Shown one piece after another: positions 51,309-60,190 of a stretch of DNA of 64,000 nucleotides. Numbering within the stretch: the stretch's first letter is position 1; each line of letters starts with the position of its first letter. Source of the DNA: CAWJFJ01 sp963800065 (GTDB taxonomy: Bacteria; Actinomycetota; Acidimicrobiia; Acidimicrobiales; UBA8190); assembly GCA_963800065.1 (NCBI GenBank), contig CAWCZO010000008.1:558001-622000 (forward strand). Reading direction: 5' to 3'. Below the pieces are notes generated by a model that was not told the DNA's origin, did not search any database, and saw only the letters and a program-made list of their open reading frames with translations. The translations under genes and the position numbers were made by a program.

Positions 51309-52709
51309 TTGGAGCCGATGGTGGGGCTGGATGCCAAGTTCCTGTACTCGGAGACGCGCACTACCCACATGCACACCTTGAAGGTGGCGGTGTTCGACGT
51401 GTCGGGGCTTGCCGACGGATATTCATACGACGAGATCGTGGAGCTCTTCGGCCACCGGCTCAACCGACTCCCCCCATTTCGTCGACGGGTGGTGTCGGTC
51501 CCATGGGGACTCGGGCACCCGGTGTGGGTCGAGGATGCCGACTTCGACCTGCGAAGACATATCACCCGCCGCCTCGCCAGCGAGCCGGGAGGAGACCGTG
51601 AGCTTGCTGCAGTGGTGGCCGACGTGGCGAGCCGACCACTGCCCCGAGATCGTCCGCTGTGGGAGATTGTCGTAGTCGACGGATTGGCTGACGGTCGGCT
51701 CGGCGTCGTCGCCAAGGTGCACCACGCCGTGGCCGATGGCGCCGCCACCGTTGCCCTCTTGCAGAGCGCACTGGACCCCCGCGCCCCGGTGCACGAGTGG
51801 CGCCCTGAGATGTTCCCGACGAAGCCCCAGCTCCTGAGGCTGGCCGCACGTGGCCACGCGACGCGCCTACGTCAACTACCCCGATTGGCCACGCGCTCAG
51901 TGCGGGGATTGCGCCAGTCGGAGGCCAAGCGACGCGCGTCCGAGGCAAAGCCACCACTGCCGTTCGACACGCCGAAGACTCCGTTCAATGTCTCGCTCAC
52001 TGAGGAGCGGACGTACGCGATGACGACTCTCGCGCTCAAGGACTTTAAGGCCATCCGCGAGTCGAGCGGTGTGACTTTGAACGACGTCTACCTGGCGGTG
52101 TGCGCCGGTGCAGTCCGCGCTTACTTAGCCGCCTTGGGGGCGTTGCCCGCCCGCCCGCTGGTGGCGAGCGTTCCGGTCTCGACAGGTTCGAGTGCCACGA
52201 CTCTTGGCGGCAATCACGTCGACAACTTGTACGTGTCGATCGGGACTGACATCGCCGATCCTCTTGAACGTCTCTGTCACATCCACGACGTGGCCGCCGC
52301 GGCCAAAGACGTCCGTTCTGTCCTCGGCACCGACCTTCTGGAGAAGCGCGCCGACGTCGTTCCGCCGCAGCTTTACGCCCTGACTGTGCGGGCGTGGGCG
52401 CGAACCCGTCTGGCAAACCACATCCGGCCGCCGGTCAACCTCGTGCTCTCGAACGTGGCCGGACCACGGCAACAGCTTCACATCGGACAGGCCGTGCTCG
52501 AGGCCATCTACTCGGTGGGTCCCATTCTTGAGGGCATCGGCCTCAACATCACAGCCTGGAGTTACGCCGATGCCATGCACGTGTCCGTGCTCGGCTGCCC
52601 GACCAGCGTTCCGGACCCGTGGTTGATTGCCGACGCACTCCGCGACTCGCTGGCGGAGCTCAGACAAGCCTCAGACCGCGCTGTCGGGACGGTGCCGACG
52701 GGGGGCTGA
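51309..52709 (+). CDS. wax ester synthase / diacylglycerol acyltransferase (WS/DGAT)
   Basis: A 466-residue acyltransferase that esterifies diacylglycerol or fatty alcohol with acyl-CoA to make storage lipid. The catalytic HHxxxDG motif is intact (HHAVADG, 138-144). Other family marks are the opening LDAKFLYSETRTTHMHTL, PLPRDRPLWEIVVVDGL, and a late NLVLSNVAGPRQQL. TTG 51309 gives the family N-terminus; ATG 51318 would lose three residues. Mycobacteria and related actinobacteria carry several such genes, often near plsC and esterase genes as here. Confidence 0.92.
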   Translation: MEPMVGLDAKFLYSETRTTHMHTLKVAVFDVSGLADGYSYDEIVELFGHRLNRLPPFRRRVVSVPWGLGHPVWVEDADFDLRRHITRRLASEPGGDRELAAVVADVASRPLPRDRPLWEIVVVDGLADGRLGVVAKVHHAVADGAATVALLQSALDPRAPVHEWRPEMFPTKPQLLRLAARGHATRLRQLPRLATRSVRGLRQSEAKRRASEAKPPLPFDTPKTPFNVSLTEERTYAMTTLALKDFKAIRESSGVTLNDVYLAVCAGAVRAYLAALGALPARPLVASVPVSTGSSATTLGGNHVDNLYVSIGTDIADPLERLCHIHDVAAAAKDVRSVLGTDLLEKRADVVPPQLYALTVRAWARTRLANHIRPPVNLVLSNVAGPRQQLHIGQAVLEAIYSVGPILEGIGLNITAWSYADAMHVSVLGCPTSVPDPWLIADALRDSLAELRQASDRAVGTVPTGG

Positions 52710-52872
52710 CGCCGGCCGGCCGGGGTGACTATCAAGACCCGCCTGGGACGTCTGTCCGGGCTCCTTGCGCAACGCACGTTGAAGGTCCCGGTGAGCCGAT
52801 ATGGGCGCCACATCCGGCATCAGCAGGTGTCTCAATAGCGTCGACTCTCGTCACGGTGCATAGTGTTGAACA

Positions 52873-53700
52873 GTGAATAGTCAGAACAACGCAGCTACCG
52901 AGGTCGGGTCCGTCCGCGACCCAGCGTTTCTTCGCACCGTTCGACCGCTCCTCGAGCTCTATACGTCGTACTTCCGCCCGGAAGTGAGAGGGTTCGAGCG
53001 GTTGCCAGCGCGGGGGCCCTTTCTGGTGGTGGGCAACCATTCAGGTGGCCAGACACCCCCCGATCTACCCGTCTTGTTGACCGCATGGTGGCGCCAACGA
53101 GGCGAGGATGAGCCCGTCTTCGCACTATTCCACTCGTTCTTTCTGGGGCTTCCCGGAGTGGGCCCCGTGATGAAGCGAGCTGGTGCTGTCGAGGCGGGGC
53201 CATCCGAGGCGGAGGCGATCCTTCGCGGCGGGGGTATTCTCATCGACTACCCCGGTGGTGACTATGAGGTCTTCCGACCCTGGTGGAAGCGAAACCGCAT
53301 CGAGTTCGGCGACCGCATCGGGGTCGTTCGTCTTGCGTTGCGAACACAGGTGCCTGTCGTTCCCGTCGTCTCGGTTGGCGCCCACGAGACGTTGATCGTT
53401 CTCGCTCGAGGCGAACGTGTCGCAAAGCTTCTTGGTCTTGACCGAAGGTTTCGTCTCAAGGTTATGCCGCTCGTGCTCGGGCCGCCCTTTGGGGTCGTTC
53501 CCGGAGGTATTCCGACGTGGCCGCTTCCTGCGAAGATCACGGTGGAATTGGGCGAGCCAATCGACTGGTCACCTCGATATGGACCGGAAGCAGCTGCAGA
53601 CGAGGCGATCGTTCGTCGCTGCTATACGGAACTCACGAACACGATGCAGGCGACGCTCGACCGACTGGCGGCTGAGCGTTGTCTTCCGATCCTCGGATAA
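52873..53700 (+). CDS. PlsC-like acyltransferase with an unusual motif I
   Basis: A 275-residue membrane-associated acyltransferase. Motif I is NHSGGQTPPD (55-64): the gap between His and Asp is longer than in the standard HX4D. Further family blocks are GPVMKRAGAVEA, GGGILIDYPGGDYEVFRPW and VPVVPVVSVGAHE. Such proteins occur beside WS/DGAT genes in mycobacteria and probably supply phosphatidate or acylate other lipids. The start is GTG 52873, 163 bp after the WS/DGAT stop. The stop is 7 bp from the convergent esterase stop. Confidence 0.83.
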   Translation: MNSQNNAATEVGSVRDPAFLRTVRPLLELYTSYFRPEVRGFERLPARGPFLVVGNHSGGQTPPDLPVLLTAWWRQRGEDEPVFALFHSFFLGLPGVGPVMKRAGAVEAGPSEAEAILRGGGILIDYPGGDYEVFRPWWKRNRIEFGDRIGVVRLALRTQVPVVPVVSVGAHETLIVLARGERVAKLLGLDRRFRLKVMPLVLGPPFGVVPGGIPTWPLPAKITVELGEPIDWSPRYGPEAAADEAIVRRCYTELTNTMQATLDRLAAERCLPILG

Positions 53701-53707
53701 GGGGTCA

Positions 53708-55000
53708 CTAATCTCCTGACCATCCGCGGGTTCGGCCGCGCCCAGCTTGCCGTGTTCCAGCAGACTGCAACACCAGTCCCGCCAAGCGGAAGATTCGATG
53801 ATCGCCGCCGACGGGGGCCTGAATCAGTTTCAACTCATTGGTGACAAAGCCAAAGGACAATCCGGTGGCCGGATCCGCCCAACCGCCCGAGCCTCCGAAG
53901 CCATAGTGCCCGAAGGCGGAGTCGCCCCGGTACCGGTGCGCCCCCGCCCGGTGGTAACCCATGCGCCAGTTCATTCGCATGCCGATGACGGCATCGTGGG
54001 CCCTAGTCTGGATTTGGCTCAGCGCGCCAACCGTCTCTGGCGAGAAGAGCCGGACACCCTCAACCGAGCCGTCGTTGGCAATGACTGCATAGAGCTTGGC
54101 CAGCGCGTGAGCCGAGAGAAGGCCATTCACCGATGGCATTTCGGTATTCAGTACCATCGGCGATGGACCGGTCAGCACCTGGTCGAAATACGGGACGTAG
54201 AGCGCCTCGAGAAAGCGGCGGGTCAACTCGACCTTGCGGAGCATGGGCATGGAGCGGGCGCTCGCGCGGGCAAAGAGGCGCGGCGTGGGGCGCACGGGTG
54301 GAGTTCGGCCGACAGGCGGCGCAAAGCGGCGGAGACCGTCGGAAGGCATCCCAATACCCAAACCGTTGGTGTCAAGCGGTTCGGCGAGCTCCGCCCGCAC
54401 CAAGTCGGCCATGCCGACCCCGGTGACCCGTCTGGCCAGCCCGGCCAGCAGCCACCCGAAGGTGAGTGCATGGTAGCCGGGATGCCCCGGCCACGGGTCG
54501 GGCGGCCGGATGGCTAGCCGCTCCTCCAGAGCAACGTGATCGAGTAGATCCTCTGGGCGGTCTACGAGGTTGGTCATCGAATGCAGGCCGGCCTGGTGGC
54601 TGAGCAGCTGTCGCACCGTGATTGCTTGCTTCCCGGCAGAGCCGAACTCAGGCCAGTAGCTGGCCACTGGAGACTCGTAGTCGACAAGGCCACGATCGGC
54701 CAGACGGTGGATGACCGTGGCGACCACGCCCTTGGTGGTCGAGAAACAGATGGTGACCGTGTCACGCTCCCAGGGCTGCGATAGGCGTCGATTGGCGAAT
54801 CCGGCCCACACGTCGACCACGGGTTCACCGTGCAAGCGGACCGCCAGGGCTCCGCCACCTCTGCCCCCAGGGTCAAAAAGCCGGCCGAAATACGAAACTA
54901 CCGGTGCAAATATCGGATGTGCGTAGCCGCCGAGACCCCCAAGTGGACGCTGTCCGATCGTCACCCCATGAGCTTGCCCGGCGGATCTCACCACCGCCAT
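53708..55000 (-). CDS. beta-lactamase-fold serine esterase
   Basis: A 430-residue protein of the class C beta-lactamase/EstB family. The SxxK motif is STTK (CFSTTKGVVATVIHRLADRG), and the Tyr motif is in PGYHALTFGWL. GHYGFGGSGGWADP corresponds to the third active-site segment. It lacks a signal peptide, so it is more likely a cytoplasmic esterase acting on lipids than a beta-lactamase. ATG 55000 is preferred to the in-frame start at 55042. It is next to lipid genes and convergent with the acyltransferase gene. Confidence 0.85.
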   Translation of the reverse strand: MAVVRSAGQAHGVTIGQRPLGGLGGYAHPIFAPVVSYFGRLFDPGGRGGGALAVRLHGEPVVDVWAGFANRRLSQPWERDTVTICFSTTKGVVATVIHRLADRGLVDYESPVASYWPEFGSAGKQAITVRQLLSHQAGLHSMTNLVDRPEDLLDHVALEERLAIRPPDPWPGHPGYHALTFGWLLAGLARRVTGVGMADLVRAELAEPLDTNGLGIGMPSDGLRRFAPPVGRTPPVRPTPRLFARASARSMPMLRKVELTRRFLEALYVPYFDQVLTGPSPMVLNTEMPSVNGLLSAHALAKLYAVIANDGSVEGVRLFSPETVGALSQIQTRAHDAVIGMRMNWRMGYHRAGAHRYRGDSAFGHYGFGGSGGWADPATGLSFGFVTNELKLIQAPVGGDHRIFRLAGLVLQSAGTRQAGRGRTRGWSGD

Positions 55001-55074
55001 TCGACAACGGAAAGTTGACCAGCGCTCAGCTGCCCAGAGCAAAAAGGGGGGGCCTCATTTCCCCGGCGTTCTCC

Positions 55075-55578
55075 TCAAGCGCGGGGCAGGAGAGACACAA
55101 CTCTGATTTCGCGTTCGGTGAGCTCTTGGTAACCGCCCCAGCCCTTGTAGTGCCCGAGCACTCTTGGCCAAATCTCCGTCTTCTCCTCGCCCGTTAGGAC
55201 ATGGGCGTCGGCCAGTAGCTTCCGGCGTCCCACCTGTATCTCGACGGCCGGTGCCGCCGACAGGTTCAGGATCCATGCAGGCGGCTGGTCGCGTCCCCCG
55301 TTGGAGCCGACAACCACAAAGCGAGGGCCATCGGGCATGTACAGGAGCGGAGTCGTTCGGGGTTGACCGGACCGTCGGCCGACCGTGGTGAGTAGCAGCA
55401 TCGGGCCCGCAGGGGAGCGGTGACCGATGAGCCCACCCGTACGCCGATACACGAACCTGTGGATCCGATAGAAACGGCGCCCGATGGTGCGATCGAATTG
55501 AACGGAAAGCTTGGCCCACACGATCGCCATCGTATGCGCCAGATTCCGCTGTCGCCGTTGGCGCACCTCCCGCGACAT
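55075..55578 (-). CDS. deazaflavin (F420)-dependent nitroreductase-like protein (Ddn family)
   Basis: A protein of about 167 residues from ATG 55578 (alternative starts up to 55626 and down to 55530). The core matches Ddn/FDOR-A proteins: YRRTGGLIGHRSPAGPMLLLTTVGRRSGQPRTTPLLYMPDGPRFVVVGSNGG...PAWILNLSAAPAVEIQVG. This split-barrel fold binds F420 and reduces quinones or other acceptors. Its presence supports an F420-using actinobacterium. The exact start cannot be fixed because no candidate has a clear ribosome binding site. Confidence 0.85.
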   Translation of the reverse strand: MSREVRQRRQRNLAHTMAIVWAKLSVQFDRTIGRRFYRIHRFVYRRTGGLIGHRSPAGPMLLLTTVGRRSGQPRTTPLLYMPDGPRFVVVGSNGGRDQPPAWILNLSAAPAVEIQVGRRKLLADAHVLTGEEKTEIWPRVLGHYKGWGGYQELTEREIRVVSLLPRA

Positions 55579-55828
55579 TCTGTCGGCCGATACCAAGGAG
55601 TCTGTACACATGGAGACCGCGTGCATGAGAAGTGCTGGACGTTAAGGACTGGAGTCCACCCCCTGTTCGCTGAGGCCTTAGGGACCGGGCCGGTTACCTC
55701 CGGCGATTACCCGCGCCGATAGGAACACCCAAGTCTGTTGTAGCAACTACACCTCGCGGAAGGCCTTGGCGGGTGATTCCGCCACAGCTTAGTGCGTAAA
55801 GTCTACATCTGTCGTCGAAGGGGGCACC

Positions 55829-56704
55829 ATGGACGTAGCGGACATGACCGGCAAGACCGTCGTAGTCACGGGCGGCAACTCCGGAATTGGGAAGCAAACA
55901 GCGCTGAACCTCGTTCGGGCCGGGGCAAGAGTGGTGATCACCGCCCGTGATGCGGCGAGAGGTCAGACCGCTGTTTCGGACCTTCGGGCTCACAACGGCA
56001 ACAGTGAGGTCGAGCTTGTCGTCTTCGACCTTGGCGACCTGGCGGCGGTACGCTCGGGGGCAGCGAAACTCCTCGCCATCTCTGATCGGATCGACGTGCT
56101 GGTGAACAATGCTGGGGTCGTGCTCTCGGAGAGGCGCGAGAGTGCAGACGGTTTCGAAGCCACCTTCGCCGTCAACCACCTTGGTCCGTTCTTGCTGACG
56201 GAGCTCCTGATAGACCGCATAAGGGAGAGCGCTCCCGCGCGTATTGTCAACGTCGCGTCCACCGCGCACAAGGGAGCGCGGCACGGGCTCGACTTCAACG
56301 ACCTTCAGTCCACGAGGCGATACAGGGGCATGGAAGCCTACTCTCGCTCGAAGCTCGCCAACATCTACTTCACGATCGAGCTAGCTAGGCGTCTCGAAGG
56401 CTCTGCAGTCACGGCGAACTGCTTACATCCCGGCACAGTGGCCACCGGCTACGGCCGCGACGGCGACACCAATGGGGTGCTTGCCATAGGACTCAAGATA
56501 AGCGCGCCGTTCTTCCTTACGCCTGAGAAGGGCGCACGCACTTCGATCTTTTTGGCGAGTTCCCCCGAGGTGAGCGGGGTGAGCGGTAAGTATTTCGTCA
56601 AGTGCAAGCCGCGCCTTCCATCCAAAGCGGCACGGGACGATCGAGCGGCCAAGCGTCTGTGGCAGATCAGCGAGGAGCTCGTCGGTCAAGCTGGGCCACC
56701 TTAA
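55829..56704 (+). CDS. short-chain dehydrogenase (retinol dehydrogenase-like SDR)
   Basis: A 291-residue NAD(P)-dependent oxidoreductase. The cofactor motif TGGNSGIG (14-21), NNAG (93-96), and catalytic Ser144, Tyr171 and Lys175 (YSRSK) are all present. The sequence resembles the retinol dehydrogenase/protochlorophyllide reductase-like group that acts on hydrophobic alcohols or ketones. AAGGGGGCACC precedes the ATG. Codon use is slightly less GC-rich than in the left half of the window. Confidence 0.9.
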   Translation: MDVADMTGKTVVVTGGNSGIGKQTALNLVRAGARVVITARDAARGQTAVSDLRAHNGNSEVELVVFDLGDLAAVRSGAAKLLAISDRIDVLVNNAGVVLSERRESADGFEATFAVNHLGPFLLTELLIDRIRESAPARIVNVASTAHKGARHGLDFNDLQSTRRYRGMEAYSRSKLANIYFTIELARRLEGSAVTANCLHPGTVATGYGRDGDTNGVLAIGLKISAPFFLTPEKGARTSIFLASSPEVSGVSGKYFVKCKPRLPSKAARDDRAAKRLWQISEELVGQAGPP

Positions 56705-57185
56705 GGACCGGATGAGGTCCTGAGGGACCCACATCCTTGGAACGCCCGAGACCTTGCTCTCAGAGGATCCTTCGCTATCCCGTAGCCAGGCGAGAGGGCC
56801 CTGGGGGCGCATCCAACACCCGCGCCCAGCCGGCAGAATGACGACCTCGGACCGTGCGAGATCCCTGCCGGGTATAGCGAGGTCCTGAACCGGGGCAGCA
56901 CAAGGGCCAGACGGGGCCCGGAGGGGTGCGCCACCAGGGCGACGGCAAACTTCCCTGATTGGGTCCCTCAACCCTTGTCAGTCAGCCGTCGATATCTCAC
57001 CTATGCACCCCCATCTGCCGGAGAGCAAGGTGCCTCCACCGGCATCACGTTTCCGTCAACCCATGAGCGTCCTTTATGTGCCACCCTGGCTAGAACGGTC
57101 GAAATGGCTTCGGTGGAAGGACTACTGTTCTGGCGGCCCGCTCGTTTTGGAAGTCCCACTTCTCGCTGTCCGCTGCTCGGGTCGG
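56705..57185. other. 480-bp gap left of the IS21 element
   Basis: No gene is supported. Short frames on both strands have no family features. The right end provides the IS21 target; the bases GGTCGG at 57180-57185 are the left copy of its target duplication. Confidence 0.45.
57180..57185 (+). repeat. left target-site duplication of the IS21 element
   Basis: GGTCGG directly precedes the element's TGTCGACGACGGTC end and is repeated exactly at 59336-59341 after its other end. Confidence 0.75.
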
Positions 57186-57216
57186 TGTCGACGACGGTCC
57201 AATACTGAGCACCTGA

Positions 57217-57236
57217 CGCCGGTCGAAAACTGCGCG
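57217..57236 (+). repeat. IS21 left transposase-binding repeat
   Basis: CGCCGGTCGAAAACTGCGCG. Its exact reverse complement is at 59285-59304, and a one-mismatch variant is at 59310-59329. Confidence 0.85.
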
Positions 57237-57296
57237 ATCCACCATCACGTGCAGTGATCGATCGATCCTCGAGTCACGCCGACCCGAGGAGGAAAG

Positions 57297-58520
57297 GTGT
57301 ACAACGTGCAGGATTGGGCCGAGGTCCATCGCCTTTTCCACCGCGAGAGCTGGTCAAAGACGGCGATCGCCGAGAAGCTCCACATGAGCCGCAACACCGT
57401 CGACAGGCTCCTGGGGCTCCAAGAGCCACCCCGCTATGAGCGGACTGGGGCGGGTTCCGCCCTCGACGCCCACATGGACGACATCGTGGCCATGCTCGAG
57501 GAGAACCCTCGGGCCCCGGCCACGGTGATCCTGGAGCGGCTGCGCCCCCTCGGCTACACCGGTGGCATCACGGTGCTGAAGCAGCGGGTGGCCAAGCTCC
57601 GCCCAGTCTTGCGGGCGGCCAAGAGCTATCAGCGCACCAGCTATCTGCCGGGCGAGATCGCCCAGCTCGACTGGTGGCACACCGGCGTCGACATCCCCGT
57701 CGGCAAGGGGGCGGGGCGGGAGGCCTTCGGCCTCGTGACCACGCTGCCGCACTCGGCCGCCCACTCGACCGTCTTCACCTTCGGGCGCACCACAGCCGAG
57801 TTCTGTGCGGCCGTGGTCGGCTGCTTCGAACGTTTGGGCGGGGTGCCGGAGAAGGCGGTGACCGACAACGAGAGCTGCATCGTGGGCGGACGCCACGGGG
57901 GCCGGGCGAAGCTCACCGACCCGGTGGCCGCATTGTTCGGAGCGCTTCTTCTCCAGCCCGTGGTCCTGCGGCCCCGGTTCCCCGAGGGCAAGGGCCAGGA
58001 CGAACGCACCGTCGGCTATCTCCAGACCTCGTTCCTGCCCCTGCGGCACTTCGGGTCCCTGGACGATCTCCAGGACCAACACGACGACTGGGCCACCACC
58101 GTGGCCTTCGAACGTCACCACCGCCGGATCGGGGCCAAGGTGAAAGACGCCTGGCGGGTGGAGAAGGGCTATCTGCGTGCCCTTCCCGATCCGCTTCCCG
58201 ACATCGACAGCCGTCTCGAGGTGCGGGTCATGAAGGACGGCTTCGTCAGAGTGGTCGATGTCGACTACTCCGTGCCGCCGGGGCTGTCGGGTCGACGAGT
58301 CCAGGTGCGGTTGTCGCTCACCGACGTCTCGGTCCACTTGGAAGGAGAGGTCATCGCCCATCACCAGCGTTCCTACGTGCCGGCCGACGTCGTGCTCGAC
58401 CCGGCCCATGCCCGGGCCCTTCGCCTGCAGCGCACGGCCGCCCGCCAGCTCACCGTCGGCGATGTGGTGGTGCCGGTGGCCGACCTGAGTCGTTATGACG
58501 CACTGGTCGGTCTGGCGTGA
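57297..58520 (+). CDS. istA: IS21 transposase IstA
   Basis: A 407-residue transposase. The N-terminal helix-turn-helix is WSKTAIAEKLHMSRNTVDRLL, followed by a second DNA-binding helix set. The integrase core has QLDWWHTGVDIPV, KAVTDNESCIVGG and a glutamate further on (EGKGQDERTVGYLQ), and a C-terminal beta barrel (YSVPPGLSGRRVQVRLS). GAGGAGGAAAG precedes GTG 57297. The stop overlaps istB (GTGA), the usual IS21 arrangement. Confidence 0.93.
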   Translation: MYNVQDWAEVHRLFHRESWSKTAIAEKLHMSRNTVDRLLGLQEPPRYERTGAGSALDAHMDDIVAMLEENPRAPATVILERLRPLGYTGGITVLKQRVAKLRPVLRAAKSYQRTSYLPGEIAQLDWWHTGVDIPVGKGAGREAFGLVTTLPHSAAHSTVFTFGRTTAEFCAAVVGCFERLGGVPEKAVTDNESCIVGGRHGGRAKLTDPVAALFGALLLQPVVLRPRFPEGKGQDERTVGYLQTSFLPLRHFGSLDDLQDQHDDWATTVAFERHHRRIGAKVKDAWRVEKGYLRALPDPLPDIDSRLEVRVMKDGFVRVVDVDYSVPPGLSGRRVQVRLSLTDVSVHLEGEVIAHHQRSYVPADVVLDPAHARALRLQRTAARQLTVGDVVVPVADLSRYDALVGLA

Positions 58521-59284
58521 GCCGGCCCGGCTCCGACATCGCCTTCCTGGCCCGAGCCCTGAAGGCACCACGCATCGCCGCGAGGGCCGAGCCCCTGGCC
58601 AAGCGGGCCGTCGAGGAGAGCTGGGACCACGAGACCTATCTGGCGGCCGTCCTCTCCGAGGAGGTGAGCGCCAGGGAGACCCACGGCGGCGAGCACCGGG
58701 TGAAGGCGGCCCGCTTCCCGCAAACGAAGACGCTCGATGACTTTGATTTCTCCTTCCAGCGCTCGGTGAAGAAGTCGACCATGGCGCACCTGTCCCAGCT
58801 CGACTTCCTGCACGAAGCCAAGAACGTCATCTTCCTCGGACCTCCGGGCACCGGAAAGACCCACCTGTCCATCGCCCTCGGCGTCCAGGCGGCCCGACGG
58901 GGACACCGGGTGGCGTTCGCGTCGGCTCAGGACTGGGTGGGCCGCCTGGCCACCGCCAAACGCAACGGCAAACTCGAGGAGGAACTCGAACGGCTGCGCC
59001 GGATCCCGCTCGTCATCGTCGACGAGGTCGGCTACATCCCCTTCGATCCCGACGCCGCCGCTCTGTTCTTCGCCCTCATCGCCTCCCGCTACGAACGGGC
59101 CAGCCTCATCGTGAGCTCCAACAAGACCTTCTCGTCCTGGGCTGAGATCTTCGGTGACGCCGTGGCGGTGGCCGCCCTGGTCGACCGCCTCGTCCATCAC
59201 GCCGAGGTCATCGTCCTCCAGGGCGACAGCTACCGCCTGAAGGACCGCGCGAAGGAGGTCATGTCCACCACCGAGCGTGCCTAA
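58517..59284 (+). CDS. istB: IS21 helper ATPase IstB
   Basis: A 255-residue AAA+ ATPase that aids IstA in target choice and strand transfer. Walker A GPPGTGKTH is at 108-116, and Walker B in LVIVDEVGYIP. The N-terminal helical ~70 residues are typical for IstB. It starts with GTG overlapping the istA stop, and its TAA stop is immediately followed by the right-end repeats. Confidence 0.93.
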   Translation: MSRPGSDIAFLARALKAPRIAARAEPLAKRAVEESWDHETYLAAVLSEEVSARETHGGEHRVKAARFPQTKTLDDFDFSFQRSVKKSTMAHLSQLDFLHEAKNVIFLGPPGTGKTHLSIALGVQAARRGHRVAFASAQDWVGRLATAKRNGKLEEELERLRRIPLVIVDEVGYIPFDPDAAALFFALIASRYERASLIVSSNKTFSSWAEIFGDAVAVAALVDRLVHHAEVIVLQGDSYRLKDRAKEVMSTTERA

Positions 59285-59329
59285 CGCGCAGTTTTCGACC
59301 GGCGATTACCGCGCAGTTTTCGACCGTCG
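59285..59329 (-). repeat. IS21 right-end repeats (two copies)
   Basis: Two direct copies of CGCGCAGTTTTCGACCGGCG and CGCGCAGTTTTCGACCGTCG are spaced 25 bp apart. Both are inverted with respect to the single full copy at the left end. Confidence 0.85.
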
Positions 59330-59335
59330 TTGACA

Positions 59336-59341
59336 GGTCGG
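59336..59341 (+). repeat. right target-site duplication of the IS21 element
   Basis: GGTCGG, identical to 57180-57185. Confidence 0.75.
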
Positions 59342-59779
59342 CACTATGGCCAATCAGCTACGTCGAACTGGTGGCTTATCGTTCCGCCATGCTGCCGGTC
59401 CGCTCCAGGCACCGGTAGTGCCCGGGATCACCTGCGTACCGTGCGCCCTAGCTCCCGACCGACGTTGGCCCCGTTGTCCGTCCCACCTCAGGTTCACTTG
59501 TCCCTTGACACGGGTATTTCGGGCCTCGACAACCGGGTACGACCCCGAGAAAGAGCGGCGCGAACGGTGTCAATCAGTTCGTGTCGAGTCACAGTGACAG
59601 GCAACAACCATTGCCGGTGGAAGAGGTTGAACCAGCGCCTGAACTGTTCCAGGGACGCCCGGATGACCAATGGCTTGGGCGACTCTGCTTTGTCGGGTTG
59701 AATACCTGAAGCTCGATTGGTCGACAAGGTGTCAGAACCTTAGTCACTGCAATCAATCCGACAGTTCCGCTGGTGCCTA
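59342..59779. other. 440-bp gap right of the IS21 element
   Basis: No gene is supported. Short frames have no start signals or family features. Joining the two flanks of the IS21 element does not give an obvious interrupted protein. Confidence 0.4.
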
Positions 59780-60168
59780 TTACTCGCCGAGTTCCTCGGC
59801 GGACAGGCTGGATTCTTCGGCAAGCAGGTGTTCAGCGAACTCGACCCTCGATCCCACGACGAGGTCCTTGACGGTCGATGAGACGAGCACGTCACCCGCA
59901 CCGGCAAGGGCCGACACCCGAGCACCTATGTGGACCGCCATCCCGGCGACGTCATCTCCACGAACTTCGAACTCCCCGCTATGGATGCCGGCCCTCATGC
60001 CAACGTCGAGAGCGGCCAGCGCGCCTTGATGGCTAAAGCGCATTCGATGGCGCCGCCAGGACTATCGAACGTGGCCAGAGTCACCGTGTAATGACCATCG
60101 GCGCTTTCGCCGACAGTGTTGACGGCCAGAGAAGGGACCGGACATCGTGCACTGATGTTGTTGAGGGG
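59780..60168 (-). pseudogene. remnant of a class III adenylate/guanylate cyclase
   Basis: Part of the cyclase catalytic domain remains in two frames. One frame gives TLATFDSPGGAIECALAI; the other continues with GALAALDVGMRAGIHSGEFEVRGDDVAGMAVHIGARVSALAGAGDVLVSSTVKDLVVGSR, a clear class III cyclase signature. A frameshift lies near 60010-60030. The N-terminal half is missing where the IS3 element begins (60169), and the C-terminal end SLSAEELGE diverges from the family. The intact gene would have made cAMP or cGMP as part of a signalling protein. Confidence 0.75.
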
Positions 60169-60190
60169 TCCCCGATAAGTGGTCCAGGTC

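Larger units (their letters stand above)
57186..59335 (+). mobile_element. IS21-family insertion sequence, 2150 bp
   Basis: It contains intact istA and istB. The ends are TGTCGACGACGGTC (57186) and GACCGTCGTTGACA (to 59335), related as an imperfect inverted repeat. Inner repeats CGCCGGTCGAAAACTGCGCG (57217-57236) and its reverse complement (59285-59304, with a variant copy at 59310-59329) are the multiple transposase-binding sites typical of IS21. A 6-bp duplication GGTCGG flanks it, so the insertion looks recent and complete. Confidence 0.92.

Noticed and set aside
53708..55000. beta-lactamase conferring antibiotic resistance
   Set aside because: The SxxK fold is present, but there is no signal peptide and the neighbours are lipid genes, so an esterase is more likely.
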